A DNA stretch of 54,276 nt from positions 1-54,276 of the IMG/VR virus record IMGVR_UViG_3300045020_000038. One strand, 5' to 3'. Position 1 is the stretch's first letter. Each line of letters starts with the position of its first letter. The notes beneath the pieces were generated by a model. The model did no database searches. It was not told the origin of the DNA and worked only from the letters and a program-made list of their open reading frames with translations. The position numbers and the translations under genes are program-made. The DNA is from a virus. This document shows, piece after piece, positions 1-6,985 of this stretch.

Positions 1-127
1 GACAAGATATGCATTCGCATCCTGTCGATATCTCGGCTGAGGCTTTCCCTTACGATTAGCTTTATACTCTGGATCAACAGTATATCTGAATTGGTCAGTT
101 CCGGTAATGTAACACTCATACTCAGTA
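1..127. repeat. Terminal duplication, left copy (assembly overlap of a circular genome)
   Basis: Bases 1-127 are identical to bases 54150-54276. The repeat lies inside the 5'-3' exonuclease gene, and the reading frame joins without a break when the ends are overlapped. A length of 127 is a common assembler k-mer size, so this is best read as overlap of a circular or circularly permuted genome rather than a packaged direct terminal repeat. Confidence 0.9.
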
Positions 128-255
128 GCTCCAGTGGAAGTAAGGATGCGCTCCATCATACCATCGATGTCAATCCGAGCAGCATCCCATCCAAACGTTT
201 CATTATAGATGGCGCAACTGTATGAGACTATATCCCCATCAATTAGCGCTTTCAA
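1..255 (-). CDS. 5'-3' exonuclease (flap endonuclease family), N-terminal part
   Basis: The gene starts here and continues across the window edge at base 54149, giving about 249 residues in total. The N-terminus reads L-K-A-L-I-D-G-D-I-V-S-Y-S, the usual start of phage and PolI-type 5'-3' exonucleases, where the Asp of DGD binds metal. There is no ATG. The best start is TTG at 255-253, with GGGAG four bases upstream, overlapping the end of the 62-residue gene before it. Its likely role is removing RNA primers and degrading DNA, as for T7 gp6. The catalytic core and helix-3-turn-helix are in the 53655-54276 part. The family is clear; the start is inferred. Confidence 0.85.
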   Translation of the reverse strand, partial: MKALIDGDIVSYSCAIYNETFGWDAARIDIDGMMERILTSTGATEYECYITGTDQFRYTVDPEYKANRKGKPQPRYRQDANAYLV

Positions 256-427
256 GAAACTCCCGCATTTCACGAAGGTATCGTGCGGCAATAAACTTGG
301 CGGTATCATAATCATCCGCACCACCAACACACTGTCCCTCATCATTGATGATACGATATGGATCTTTATTCACGAGTACCTCACCTTGCGCGTTTTGGAA
401 ATAATAAGGCTTAAATTGAATTTCCAT
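239..427 (-). CDS. Small conserved-looking phage protein (62 aa)
   Basis: It opens with MEIQFKPYYFQN and has no recognisable domain. It is acidic and soluble, with a short helical C-terminus. The ATG abuts the stop of the 51-residue gene upstream (428-583), and its own stop overlaps the exonuclease start region, so it is translated within the replication operon. Function unknown. Confidence 0.65.
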   Translation of the reverse strand: MEIQFKPYYFQNAQGEVLVNKDPYRIINDEGQCVGGADDYDTAKFIAARYLREMREFLESAN

Positions 428-583
428 TTATCGACCTCGTCCAGTGTTCCGTCGGGTTGAAGTATTACGACGTGCTGTGTTCAGTGCAATAGCAACGGCC
501 TGTTTCTGAGGCTTACCAGCAGCTTTTTCTGTGCGGATATTTTGACTAATGGCCTCTTTAGATTTACCCTTATTCAGCGGCAT
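428..583 (-). CDS. Small basic protein, DUF6496-like (51 aa)
   Basis: The pattern [20 protein letters not shown] resembles the small DUF6496 proteins common in phages and bacteria, whose function is unknown. The C-terminus is Arg/Thr-rich ([16 protein letters not shown]), suggesting nucleic-acid contact; that is inference. The start is the ATG at 583, overlapping the stop of the upstream gene; longer in-frame extensions run into that gene and are rejected. Confidence 0.65.
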   Translation of the reverse strand: MPLNKGKSKEAISQNIRTEKAAGKPQKQAVAIALNTARRNTSTRRNTGRGR

Positions 584-779
584 TCGGTGCAGCCTCCACA
601 ACGGTAGCGGCAGTTTCCACAGAAGCCGCAACGGTAGGGTTTACCGGAACGGCCTCCACAGCTTGAGCAGCCTTTACAGCATCTGCTGCTACCTGGGTAT
701 GAATATGTGAGAAGATCGCCTCAACCCTTTGTTCGAGAGAAGTCAGACGAGCCTTGATATCAGAGAGAAAATTAAACAT
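570..779 (-). CDS. Small coiled-coil / Ala-Val-rich protein (69 aa)
   Basis: It starts at ATG 779 ([18 protein letters not shown]). The first 30 residues could form an amphipathic helix or coiled coil; the rest is low-complexity Ala/Val/Thr/Pro. It lies just downstream of SSB and overlaps the next gene by 14 bases. No function is recognised. Confidence 0.6.
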   Translation of the reverse strand: MFNFLSDIKARLTSLEQRVEAIFSHIHTQVAADAVKAAQAVEAVPVNPTVAASVETAATVVEAAPNAAE

Positions 780-822
780 GTCATTTACCTTATAAAGTGA
801 ATAGAGAACTTCAATTACGGAA

Positions 823-1380
823 TCAGAAAGGAATATCTTCTTCCATCGTATCAATACTGCCCACATCCTTGCCGACAACAGCTTTAACATTATCGCTACT
901 GAAAACAAACTCTTCCAATTGACGTGCATAGTCGATAACCTCGTTAGCGTTCGGAATTACCTTTCCCGTCGCAGTTAGTGCATTCACCGCAGCACTGATG
1001 CTCGACTGTCGTACGATGTAAATCTGCTTCTTGGCTCGTTCCTCCGGAGTCTCCCACCCACCCTTCGTCACCGCAGGGCTTGATGCAGTAGCCCTTGTGG
1101 GTTGGTCCGCCACAGAAGAAGCACCGTTCCCTTTCGTTACCTTGATCCAATCGTTATACCCCGCATCGTTCTTTTTAACTTCCACATCCCAATGACTAGC
1201 GGCAGCCGCAGTAGCCAGTGTCTTGAATACATCTGCTTGTACACCAAAATCAAACAACTTCTTGGATTCAACCTTACCCTGAAAGGTAAGATTCTTATAA
1301 GCTACTTCCAACACTTGCATCGGCTTACCCGCCTTATTGGTCTGGGTAGTTACCATATTACTGAGAACTTGAATTTGCAT
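823..1380 (-). CDS. ssb: Single-stranded DNA-binding protein
   Basis: A 185-residue protein with an N-terminal beta-rich region, a flexible Thr/Ser/Ala linker and the C-terminal tail MEEDIPF. That acidic tail ending in IPF is the protein-interaction tip of bacterial and phage SSBs. I chose ATG 1380 (MQIQVLSNMV), with AAGGAGC ten bases upstream; a longer in-frame start at 1440 would overlap the polymerase gene. It would coat ssDNA and recruit replication proteins. It sits between the polymerase C-terminal subunit and the exonuclease, which fits. The call rests mainly on the tail and context; the OB fold was not verified. Confidence 0.7.
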   Translation of the reverse strand: MQIQVLSNMVTTQTNKAGKPMQVLEVAYKNLTFQGKVESKKLFDFGVQADVFKTLATAAAASHWDVEVKKNDAGYNDWIKVTKGNGASSVADQPTRATASSPAVTKGGWETPEERAKKQIYIVRQSSISAAVNALTATGKVIPNANEVIDYARQLEEFVFSSDNVKAVVGKDVGSIDTMEEDIPF

Positions 1381-1417
1381 CTCTGCATTGCTCCTTGAGT
1401 ATTGAATTATAATTCTA

Positions 1418-2146
1418 TCAGAGTTTATCGGTTCTGTCAACTAGTTTCATATTTTTCATATCCATACCTGCCTTTACTTCACATCCCAAGGGTACCTGCC
1501 AATCATATTTAAAGGTACGTCGAATGTTAGTTACCAGATCATCGAAGACTTGGTAGAACAGATTAGCCACCTGTGAGACATATTTCTTTTCGGCATCTAC
1601 GACAATAGAATCGTGGACGGTCGAGATAAGCAAGACCGGAATACCAAGCGTACGAAGACGCCTCGCGAAGGAGATGCGGGCAATCATCATAACATCTGCA
1701 CCAGTACCCTGGACTGGGTAGTTTGTTAGGACGGTCCATGGTATTTTGACATTCCCATAGTTATCTCTCCCCATTGGGATTTCCCATACACGTCCGAAGG
1801 GTCCCATAATCGGCTCCCCTCGAACCACGCTTTCACTCCAGGCCAAATGAGTTTGGCTAATGACTCCGTATTTAGTATAGAATTTTTCCCCGATCGCATC
1901 CCAGAACTTAGGGTCTTTCGAGACGTGCATGAATGCTGGGTCGTTGGCGAATGCCCAACCACTACCACGGTAAATCGTCCGAAAGAGGTAGATCTTCGCA
2001 ATGAGCCGACTGGGGAGTTCAAACGCCGCCTGGTTAAGCGAGTGCGTATCAAGTCCCTTTGCAATTTCCTCCATCGCAACCGGGTCTCGTGCAAGCTCCG
2101 CAAGGGTGCGCCATTCGAGTTGTGCTGCATCACATGAGACAAGCAT
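1418..2146 (-). CDS. Family A DNA polymerase, C-terminal half (palm and fingers)
   Basis: The protein has 242 residues. Motif A is at the very start (VSCDAAQLEWR, with the metal-binding Asp at residue 6). The O-helix-like motif B is RLIAKIYLFRTIYRGSGW near residues 47-64, and motif C is VHDSIVV. It lacks the exonuclease domain and the TGR...PNLQN motif, which are on the separate upstream gene at 2435-3565. The ATG at 2146 shares its A with the stop of the 52-residue gene before it (TAATG), so it looks like a translationally coupled gene, not a pseudogene fragment. It presumably joins the N-terminal half to form the replicative polymerase; total length would be 618 residues against 704 for T7 gp5. 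Confidence 0.92.
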   Translation of the reverse strand: MLVSCDAAQLEWRTLAELARDPVAMEEIAKGLDTHSLNQAAFELPSRLIAKIYLFRTIYRGSGWAFANDPAFMHVSKDPKFWDAIGEKFYTKYGVISQTHLAWSESVVRGEPIMGPFGRVWEIPMGRDNYGNVKIPWTVLTNYPVQGTGADVMMIARISFARRLRTLGIPVLLISTVHDSIVVDAEKKYVSQVANLFYQVFDDLVTNIRRTFKYDWQVPLGCEVKAGMDMKNMKLVDRTDKL

Positions 2147-2304
2147 TAATCTCCATAGTATCGTTTGATTTCAGTGAACAAAGTCAGACGGGCTTCCTCA
2201 CTCATATTCTTGATAAACTCTTCAAAGGTATCACTATACTCAAGAAGTACAAACATATCGTTGAGGAGTTTTTCTTCGGTTACCCTGGGTTTGCGGCTAG
2301 CCAC
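2146..2304 (-). CDS. Small acidic helical protein inserted inside the split polymerase (52 aa)
   Basis: GTG start at 2304, with GGAG eight bases upstream. The protein begins MASRKPRVTEEKLLNDMF and ends EIKRYYGD. It lies between the two polymerase halves, overlaps the preceding 51-residue gene slightly, and its stop overlaps the ATG of the polymerase C-terminal half. It has no recognisable domain. The coupling suggests expression together with the polymerase; an assembly or accessory role is speculation. Confidence 0.6.
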   Translation of the reverse strand: MASRKPRVTEEKLLNDMFVLLEYSDTFEEFIKNMSEEARLTLFTEIKRYYGD

Positions 2305-2435
2305 GTAGTGATCTCCGTGTTCTGATCATTAAGATTCTGAATCATTACCAACAGATTAGTGATGTCAGCCTGGTAGGCTGCTAGTTGTCCCTGGTTCTGT
2401 TGAAGGAGTTGTTGTAGTACTTCCTGTATTGTCAT
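2280..2435 (-). CDS. Small Gln-rich coiled-coil-like protein inserted inside the split polymerase (51 aa)
   Basis: The ATG at 2435 overlaps the stop of the polymerase N-terminal half (TAATGA). The sequence is Gln/Leu-rich (MTIQEVLQQLLQQNQGQ at the N-terminus) with heptad-like spacing, ending NPG. It could be an oligomerisation helix. Function unknown. It is one of two tiny genes that separate the polymerase halves. Confidence 0.6.
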   Translation of the reverse strand: MTIQEVLQQLLQQNQGQLAAYQADITNLLVMIQNLNDQNTEITTWLAANPG

Positions 2436-3565
2436 TAGTCGTATCTACTCACAAAAAGGTCATTTGCTTCTGAATCCAGATTCTGGAGATTGGGTCCACT
2501 TGAACTGAGTCGTCCGGTGGTTACCGTTACCTGATTGAACTGACCATGAAGATATTCAGGTTCCCAGTTCTGTTCTTCGGCCTTAAGGATAAGGCCATTG
2601 TAGGTCTTCGAGAGCAATGTCTCTAGCCGTACCTGCTTCTTGATAAGATCCAATATATGTCTAGTAGTTTTATTGGCTTTCAGCTTTAGCAAAGTATCAG
2701 CATTCGTGGCGAAGAATCCCTGCTTCTTAAGGGCACTACCACGCAAGGGTTCAATCAACCGGGGTAGTTCCACTAACCGTTCTATATTTTTATACTTCGG
2801 TTCACCAGCCCTTAGTCCCGTCTTGAAGACGCCCACCAGTTCTTTATCCGGGATTGTAATCGTGCCACCATACAGAAAGGCAGATAACTGATCGCCACTA
2901 CCAAAGTTAATAGGCACATCAGGATAAATCGTAGATAGTTCACCGGTGATTTGTTGTATTTGTTCTTTAATTTCTCCAGCACGGGTTCTTGCTAACTCCT
3001 CATTAAACTTTATTCCATTCCATTCCATCTCAGCCAGAATCATCAGGTCCATACACATCAGATTGCACAGACGCCTCTGTGATTCGGACATGAGACCCAT
3101 CTGATGTTCGTACAACCGTAAGGTCATAACAGCGTCCGTCGTAGCGTAGGAGCCCAGTATATCCCACGGAATGTCTTCCGTCTGGACTCCACGTTTCCAA
3201 TATTCCGCTACCTTGTCCTCTTTGTGTCCAAGACCATGTTTGACCAAGGACTCTTCGAGACTTGGATATTTCCATTGTTGGTTACTCAGTAAGAATTCAG
3301 CTACTTGGCAACACCAGATCCGGTTTTCTTCTAGGTTGATTCCGAGTTTTCGGCAGACGTTCGCATCGTATTTAATATTGAAGCCAACGATTGTTCCAGC
3401 TTTATCAACTCTTCGTTGCAGGAGTTCAATTGATTCCGGAGAGATCCTTTCTGCACCAGAATCTTGTTCATCTGCGAAAGAATAGCAGACAGGTTTGTGT
3501 CTTCGGTCACTCCAACTCCCCTTATTCCAAGTGTTTGACTCTGTATCGATAGCCAGAACATTCAT
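2435..3565 (-). CDS. Family A DNA polymerase, N-terminal half (3'-5' exonuclease and thumb)
   Basis: The protein has 376 residues. The DnaQ-like exonuclease motifs are visible: Exo I LAIDTESN (Asp6, Glu8), Exo II around FNIKYDANV, and Exo III YATTDAVMTLRLY. The thumb region follows, and the protein ends just after the conserved TGRLSSSGPNLQNL and LFVSRYD. In an intact family A polymerase the next residues would be motif A, which instead begins the separate gene at 1418-2146. The break is therefore exactly between conserved blocks and almost no sequence is missing. It overlaps the 60-residue gene upstream by four bases. Confidence 0.92.
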   Translation of the reverse strand: MNVLAIDTESNTWNKGSWSDRRHKPVCYSFADEQDSGAERISPESIELLQRRVDKAGTIVGFNIKYDANVCRKLGINLEENRIWCCQVAEFLLSNQQWKYPSLEESLVKHGLGHKEDKVAEYWKRGVQTEDIPWDILGSYATTDAVMTLRLYEHQMGLMSESQRRLCNLMCMDLMILAEMEWNGIKFNEELARTRAGEIKEQIQQITGELSTIYPDVPINFGSGDQLSAFLYGGTITIPDKELVGVFKTGLRAGEPKYKNIERLVELPRLIEPLRGSALKKQGFFATNADTLLKLKANKTTRHILDLIKKQVRLETLLSKTYNGLILKAEEQNWEPEYLHGQFNQVTVTTGRLSSSGPNLQNLDSEANDLFVSRYD

Positions 3566-3744
3566 TCGTACATCATCGTAGTTAATACAAAGAAATGGAT
3601 ATCTAGTTTCTGTTCTTCCATTGAGAGATTATATCCTTCCGCGTTACCTTCAGCAGTTTCCAGATCTTTGAATACAGCTACTGGATGGAAGTCATCTCCA
3701 ATCTCCCGCATTACTACATATACCTGTGTAGATTTAAAGGTCAC
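3562..3744 (-). CDS. Small hypothetical protein (60 aa)
   Basis: It begins MTFKSTQVYVVMREIGDDFH, with a predicted beta-beta-alpha pattern and no known motif. It overlaps the end of the helicase gene and the start of the polymerase N-terminal half by a few bases, so it is part of the helicase-polymerase operon. Function unknown. Confidence 0.65.
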   Translation of the reverse strand: MTFKSTQVYVVMREIGDDFHPVAVFKDLETAEGNAEGYNLSMEEQKLDIHFFVLTTMMYE

Positions 3745-4957
3745 GATATCTTCCTATCTCTGGTTCAATCAACGTTTCCCAACGATCATGTCTCAACTTC
3801 GGATCAGTATCTTCATCTCCCCACAACTTATTCTTACTCAAATGGAGGAAACGAAGATTATCATAACCGGCTTCATTCACTTTTCCAACACCAAGAATCC
3901 AGTCCGCCTCAGCCTGTTTGCTTGTCTTAGCGTTAGCCACGTTTGCCATGGACAACCAGCGAACTCCCTCACCAGACCCATCTGCCTGGCAGACCCCGAT
4001 GACCGGACAATATGTCTTGGCGAGTTCACGAGCCCAAATGTATATGGATCCGAGTCGCAGATCCTCTCGATCATTGTCAAATCCTTTGATCTTATCGATC
4101 TGATCGAAAACAACGAGGCTCGGCTGGACTTTCTTACAGATGGCCTCAACTTGTTTAAAGTGAATTGACGCACTGTCCTTGAGCTTAATGTTGTCCTTAG
4201 TCGCCTGCAGATATTTCTCACGATTCTCTTCCAGATTACTCAGAAGTTGGGTGTTATCCATTCCAAGAGCAGACTGGTAACACCGAAGCATTACTTCCGT
4301 TCCGACCTGTTCATTGTTAAACCAGAGTACAGGATTCGTAGCTTGCGCAGCCATGAATGTAACTTCCGAAGCCAGGAACGTGGTTTTCCCTGTTTCCGGC
4401 CTTGCAAATACAAACCCAAAATTGCCCTGTCTAAGCGACCCAAGACGTTTATTGAGAGATTCAAGACGCCATCGCAAGCCTTCCACAGCGCGACTTGTAT
4501 TAACGATCTCCACAAGATCACTGCTAACGAAATCATTATCCTCGTCTTCACATAGTTGCTCCGGTGACTTGAGTTGTTCTACCAGTTGTTGATAGTCTTC
4601 TTCCTTACCCCGACCCTCCGCTAGTTCATAAGCAGATACAGATAGTTCCCGTAGAAGTCGGCTACGCTTGAACGTCTCAATAAGTTTTTCAGTCGAGAAA
4701 TCATTTGCATCTACCTGTTTGAGAGCGTCGAAGACGCCTGAGTAGAAATCTACCTTACTACGATTACTGGAGAAATACAGATTAGATAAGTCGTCAACGG
4801 TTAGATTACCGTCGGATTCTGTGGTAGTAAAGTACCCGTCGATGGTACGTACTACAGGATGTAGTTCCTTGGAGAAATCGGATACATCCAGGGTATCTCT
4901 GATCTTATTATAATTCTCTTTACTCAGAAGATATTTTACAATACTTAACTCTATCAG
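3734..4957 (-). CDS. Replicative DNA helicase, DnaB/T7 gp4 helicase type
   Basis: RecA-fold helicase of about 407 residues. Walker A reads ARPETGKTTFLAS and Walker B SLVVFDQIDK; VIGVCQAD resembles motif H3. The N-terminal part (KYLLSKENY... HPVVRTIDGYF) is open well upstream of the first NTG codon usually chosen (GTG 4513), which would cut off about 148 conserved-looking residues. No ATG, GTG or TTG fits at the true 5' end. The best start is CTG 4957, which forms a four-base CTGA overlap with the HNH stop and has GGAGGGAGG just upstream. It unwinds DNA at the fork and works with the separate primase at 7865-8650. The helicase call is secure; the CTG start is inferred. Confidence 0.88.
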   Translation of the reverse strand: MIELSIVKYLLSKENYNKIRDTLDVSDFSKELHPVVRTIDGYFTTTESDGNLTVDDLSNLYFSSNRSKVDFYSGVFDALKQVDANDFSTEKLIETFKRSRLLRELSVSAYELAEGRGKEEDYQQLVEQLKSPEQLCEDEDNDFVSSDLVEIVNTSRAVEGLRWRLESLNKRLGSLRQGNFGFVFARPETGKTTFLASEVTFMAAQATNPVLWFNNEQVGTEVMLRCYQSALGMDNTQLLSNLEENREKYLQATKDNIKLKDSASIHFKQVEAICKKVQPSLVVFDQIDKIKGFDNDREDLRLGSIYIWARELAKTYCPVIGVCQADGSGEGVRWLSMANVANAKTSKQAEADWILGVGKVNEAGYDNLRFLHLSKNKLWGDEDTDPKLRHDRWETLIEPEIGRYRDL

Positions 4958-5559
4958 ATATACCTCCCTCCAACTAGTTTCTTATTTTTGATAAAATCTT
5001 CAATAGCTTCGTGAACTTCTTTATTATTAAAAGTTGCTCGTTGCTGTCGAGGTGTTTCTTGCTTGGCAAATTCTCCAAAACCCTCTCCGGCTAATCTATC
5101 ATACTCTTTACAAGCATCCTGGTAATTATAAAAAGGTCCTCGTGAAATAACATTATTATCAATCTTCATATGTACATGCCAGGTATCACTACGAAAATCT
5201 TTTACTACTCCTTTAATACCTGTGAAAGAATTAAATTTCCTTTTCTTGTTTTGAGCATTCTGTTGTGCTGTCGCCAACCTAAGATTGTCCCAGCGATTGT
5301 TGCGTGCATTACCATCTTTATGATCTACATATTCAGGAGGCCATTCTCCTGTCATATAGAAGAAAGCTAATCGATGATAAGAATATGAATACCCTTCAAT
5401 TGTTATACTTCTATAGCCATATTCACTTTCTGTACCAGCAGGTCGTTCTATGTTACGACCTTGTTTTGGAACTAACCACCAGAACAAACCTGTTTCTGGT
5501 TCATACAACAATAGTTCTTTGAGTTCTTCTTGAGTTATCTTTTGTTCTTTATCTGTCAT
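4954..5559 (-). CDS. HNH homing endonuclease with AP2-like C-terminus
   Basis: A 201-residue protein from ATG 5559. The HNH core is visible as YHRLAFFYMTGEWPPEYVDH, then KDGNARNNRWDNLRLAT, the usual pattern of free-standing HNH endonucleases. The C-terminus (GIKGVVKDFRSDTWHVHM) looks like the AP2-type DNA-binding module often fused to them. It sits directly before the helicase, overlapping its inferred start, as a mobile gene inserted in a replication operon. The Shine-Dalgarno is poor at this ATG; an in-frame upstream start at 5601 is possible. Confidence 0.85.
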   Translation of the reverse strand: MTDKEQKITQEELKELLLYEPETGLFWWLVPKQGRNIERPAGTESEYGYRSITIEGYSYSYHRLAFFYMTGEWPPEYVDHKDGNARNNRWDNLRLATAQQNAQNKKRKFNSFTGIKGVVKDFRSDTWHVHMKIDNNVISRGPFYNYQDACKEYDRLAGEGFGEFAKQETPRQQRATFNNKEVHEAIEDFIKNKKLVGGRYI

Positions 5560-5602
5560 TAAGTATTCACTTATAAATAACCTGAACGGAAGAGAAAACA
5601 AA

Positions 5603-5692
5603 TCAGCAGAGCCTTTGATGACTCTGCTTCAAAGAAAAGAGAAGTAATCTAACCTGACACAGTTTATTGGACTTGTCAAGTATTTCGTTCAT
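5603..5692 (-). CDS. Possible leader peptide gene overlapping a terminator hairpin (29 aa)
   Basis: ATG 5692 follows GGAAAGGGAAG and opens a 29-codon frame (MNEILDKSNKLCQV at the start). Its TGA stop lies at the foot of the hairpin 5606-5627. A promoter-like sequence lies about 30-60 bases upstream, and the repeated 32-bp box forms the middle of the frame. Promoter, short frame and terminator is the layout of an attenuator. Whether it is translated is unknown; conservation could act at the DNA or RNA level. Confidence 0.35.
   Translation of the reverse strand: MNEILDKSNKLCQVRLLLFSLKQSHQRLC
5605..5628 (-). terminator. Hairpin terminator or attenuator before the HNH-helicase operon
   Basis: On the minus strand AGCAGAG pairs with CTCTGCT around a ten-base loop, followed by the T-rich GATTTGTTTT. 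It lies 25 bases beyond the repeated box and upstream of the HNH gene, so it may end transcripts from upstream or regulate entry into the replication genes. Confidence 0.45.
5651..5682 (-). repeat. 32-bp repeated box, copy 1
   Basis: Read leftward: TACTTGACAA, six variable bases, then TAAACTGTGTCAGGTT. The same blocks and spacing recur at 23906-23937. TTGACA could serve as a -35, but no good -10 lies 17 bases away; a TAGATT hexamer lies 22 bases on. A terminator hairpin follows, as in copy 2. Confidence 0.7.
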
Positions 5693-5719
5693 CTTCCCTT
5701 TCCAATGTTACTTATATCT

Positions 5720-5749
5720 AGTTTACCATATAAATGGATACCTTGTCAA
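5720..5749 (-). promoter_or_regulatory. Candidate leftward promoter, TTGACA-N18-TAAACT
   Basis: A perfect -35 TTGACA (5749-5744), an 18-base spacer and TAAACT (5725-5720, four of six matches to the -10 consensus). It stands just after the 49-residue gene and before the leader frame and the HNH-helicase-polymerase genes. Confidence 0.4.
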
Positions 5750-5895
5750 GAACTTTCATATCTTACCCTGTCACATCCTACCAAACTTCCATCCGGGTAT
5801 CGGTGGTAACCCGCCTCCGAGGGTATGTTTCTAAGATAGTTACGCCACGGATTAAACACTGGTAGACCTAACATACAACCGTCACACTGGTTAAT
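5746..5895 (-). CDS. Small Cys-rich phage protein, apparent ATT start (49 aa)
   Basis: The frame after the preceding stop reads (I)NQCDGCMLGLPV ... DGSLVGCDRVRY, resembling small phage proteins that begin MNQCDGC and carry a CxxC plus a later Cys. The only codon in the right place is ATT 5895, overlapping the TAA of the upstream gene (ATTAA). The next in-frame ATG upstream (6057 and internal ones) would overlap the 62-residue gene almost fully. A metal-binding role is possible; function unknown. Confidence 0.6.
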   Translation of the reverse strand: MNQCDGCMLGLPVFNPWRNYLRNIPSEAGYHRYPDGSLVGCDRVRYESS

Positions 5896-6079
5896 TCTCT
5901 GCGGAGTGATAGAGGGGTCGTAGTCCTTCTCTCCAATCGAGTCTACCCCTAAGCCTTCCAAGTTCCCAGGTGTTGTAGTCATATTCCCCTTCGGAAGGTA
6001 CATACGGATTGTCCCACGTAAAACCTCCGTCATAAAACCCAACACGGTATCCCTCAATATAAGATTGACTTCTAATCAT
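5891..6079 (-). CDS. Small Tyr/Gly-rich phage protein (62 aa)
   Basis: Begins MIRSQSYIEGYRVGFYDGGF and continues TWDNPY ... YNTWELGRLRGRLDW, a pattern of aromatic and Gly residues that recurs in small phage proteins. The ATG overlaps the upstream stop as ATGA. Function unknown. Confidence 0.7.
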   Translation of the reverse strand: MIRSQSYIEGYRVGFYDGGFTWDNPYVPSEGEYDYNTWELGRLRGRLDWREGLRPLYHSAEN

Positions 6080-6435
6080 GGCGTACCTTCGATGTTGTCA
6101 TCCGGAATAACTGCTCGGTGTCCCTTGTTCCGTTCAAGTGCTTTGGCACAGTGGTTCTCCTGAAATATAGCTAGAAAGGAACACATACGACATCCCCACC
6201 CCCACGATGGGGGAGTAGTGCTCTGCTCATACAACTCAGCCTTGCTAGAACGGCTGGAGATCGTCTCGTCGGGGTCACCGAAGGCCAGGGTATTACCGAG
6301 ACAGTCCAACGTCACCAGGACGTTTTTAACGTACCCATCATCAGTACTGTACTTGTAGATCCCCAGGATAGACCGGGGTACTCGCCACAGAGCGATCCCC
6401 AGATTTTTGAAGTAAAGAATAAACAAACTATTCAT
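6076..6435 (-). CDS. Hypothetical protein (119 aa)
   Basis: The N-terminus is hydrophobic (MNSLFILYFKNLGIALW), the middle is beta-rich, and the C-terminal third carries WGWGCRMCSF and FQENHC, possible metal ligands. It overlaps both neighbours by a few bases. No family is recognised. Confidence 0.65.
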   Translation of the reverse strand: MNSLFILYFKNLGIALWRVPRSILGIYKYSTDDGYVKNVLVTLDCLGNTLAFGDPDETISSRSSKAELYEQSTTPPSWGWGCRMCSFLAIFQENHCAKALERNKGHRAVIPDDNIEGTP

Positions 6436-6748
6436 AGATCTTCTCCGTGATTACGTGGTTAAGTTTTCTTTGCCCCATCTCGTGAATTTCTTTGAGTTGT
6501 CGATCATAGTCCTTCATCTGTTCAATTGCTGCATCTTCCGAGTACCAGATATGTGTTTTGATATAACTATAAGGTGGATATCCCAATGCAGGTTCCCATT
6601 CACAGGAACCGGGTGTCTGAACATAGACCGCCCACGTGTAGGGATCTTCATGAACAATCTTATACTTGGCAAACAAAGGGGACTCCTTAGGAGGATAACC
6701 ATGTTGGATTACTGCCGATTCTGCTGGCTTATATTTAAACCAATTCAT
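6428..6748 (-). CDS. Hypothetical protein (106 aa)
   Basis: Rich in Tyr and Pro in the first half (MNWFKYKPAESAVIQHGYPP), with a charged helical C-terminus (MKDYDRQLKEIHEM). The ATG overlaps the upstream 53-residue gene as ATGA. No domain is recognised. Confidence 0.7.
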   Translation of the reverse strand: MNWFKYKPAESAVIQHGYPPKESPLFAKYKIVHEDPYTWAVYVQTPGSCEWEPALGYPPYSYIKTHIWYSEDAAIEQMKDYDRQLKEIHEMGQRKLNHVITEKIYE

Positions 6749-6906
6749 TTTAAAATACTCCTGTAAAATTGTTCAAAGATCCGATCCAGTTGTAGGAGTA
6801 ATCGATCATACTTGTCGGGAATACCTTTAAATGAATTCCTTCGTTGACGAATCTCTTCATACTGCTGTAGGCACCATTTATAATATTCCGGATCAAGCAT
6901 TCTCAT
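6745..6906 (-). CDS. Small helical protein (53 aa)
   Basis: ATG 6906 is five bases after GAGGAA. The protein (MRMLDPEYYKWCLQQYEEIR onward) is a charged two-helix type rich in Arg, Gln and Tyr. Its stop overlaps the next start as ATGA. It is too short for most gene callers, but start, stop and ribosome site all fit. Function unknown. Confidence 0.65.
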   Translation of the reverse strand: MRMLDPEYYKWCLQQYEEIRQRRNSFKGIPDKYDRLLLQLDRIFEQFYRSILK

Positions 6907-6907
6907 A

Positions 6908-6985
6908 TCATTTCCTCAACATTATGATAACATAGATAATCAGTGTTCCCCAGAACAATATATCAATTAAATCATAAGAGCTCAT
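6908..6985 (-). CDS. Hydrophobic micropeptide, one membrane span (25 aa)
   Basis: ATG 6985 overlaps the protease stop as ATGA, and its stop lies just before the 53-residue gene. The peptide runs MSSYDLIDILFWGTLIIYVI and ends IMLRK: a single transmembrane segment with a basic end. It sits directly after the membrane-anchored protease and may partner it; that is inference. Confidence 0.5.
   Translation of the reverse strand: MSSYDLIDILFWGTLIIYVIIMLRK

Noticed and set aside
1-127. True direct terminal repeat of the packaged genome
   Set aside because: The repeat lies inside the exonuclease gene, far from the terminase genes, and its length equals a common assembly k-mer.
2146-2435. Group I intron in the polymerase gene
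   Set aside because: Both small frames have proper start signals and overlap the flanking polymerase frames; I could not find a core intron structure by eye. Kept as a testable alternative.
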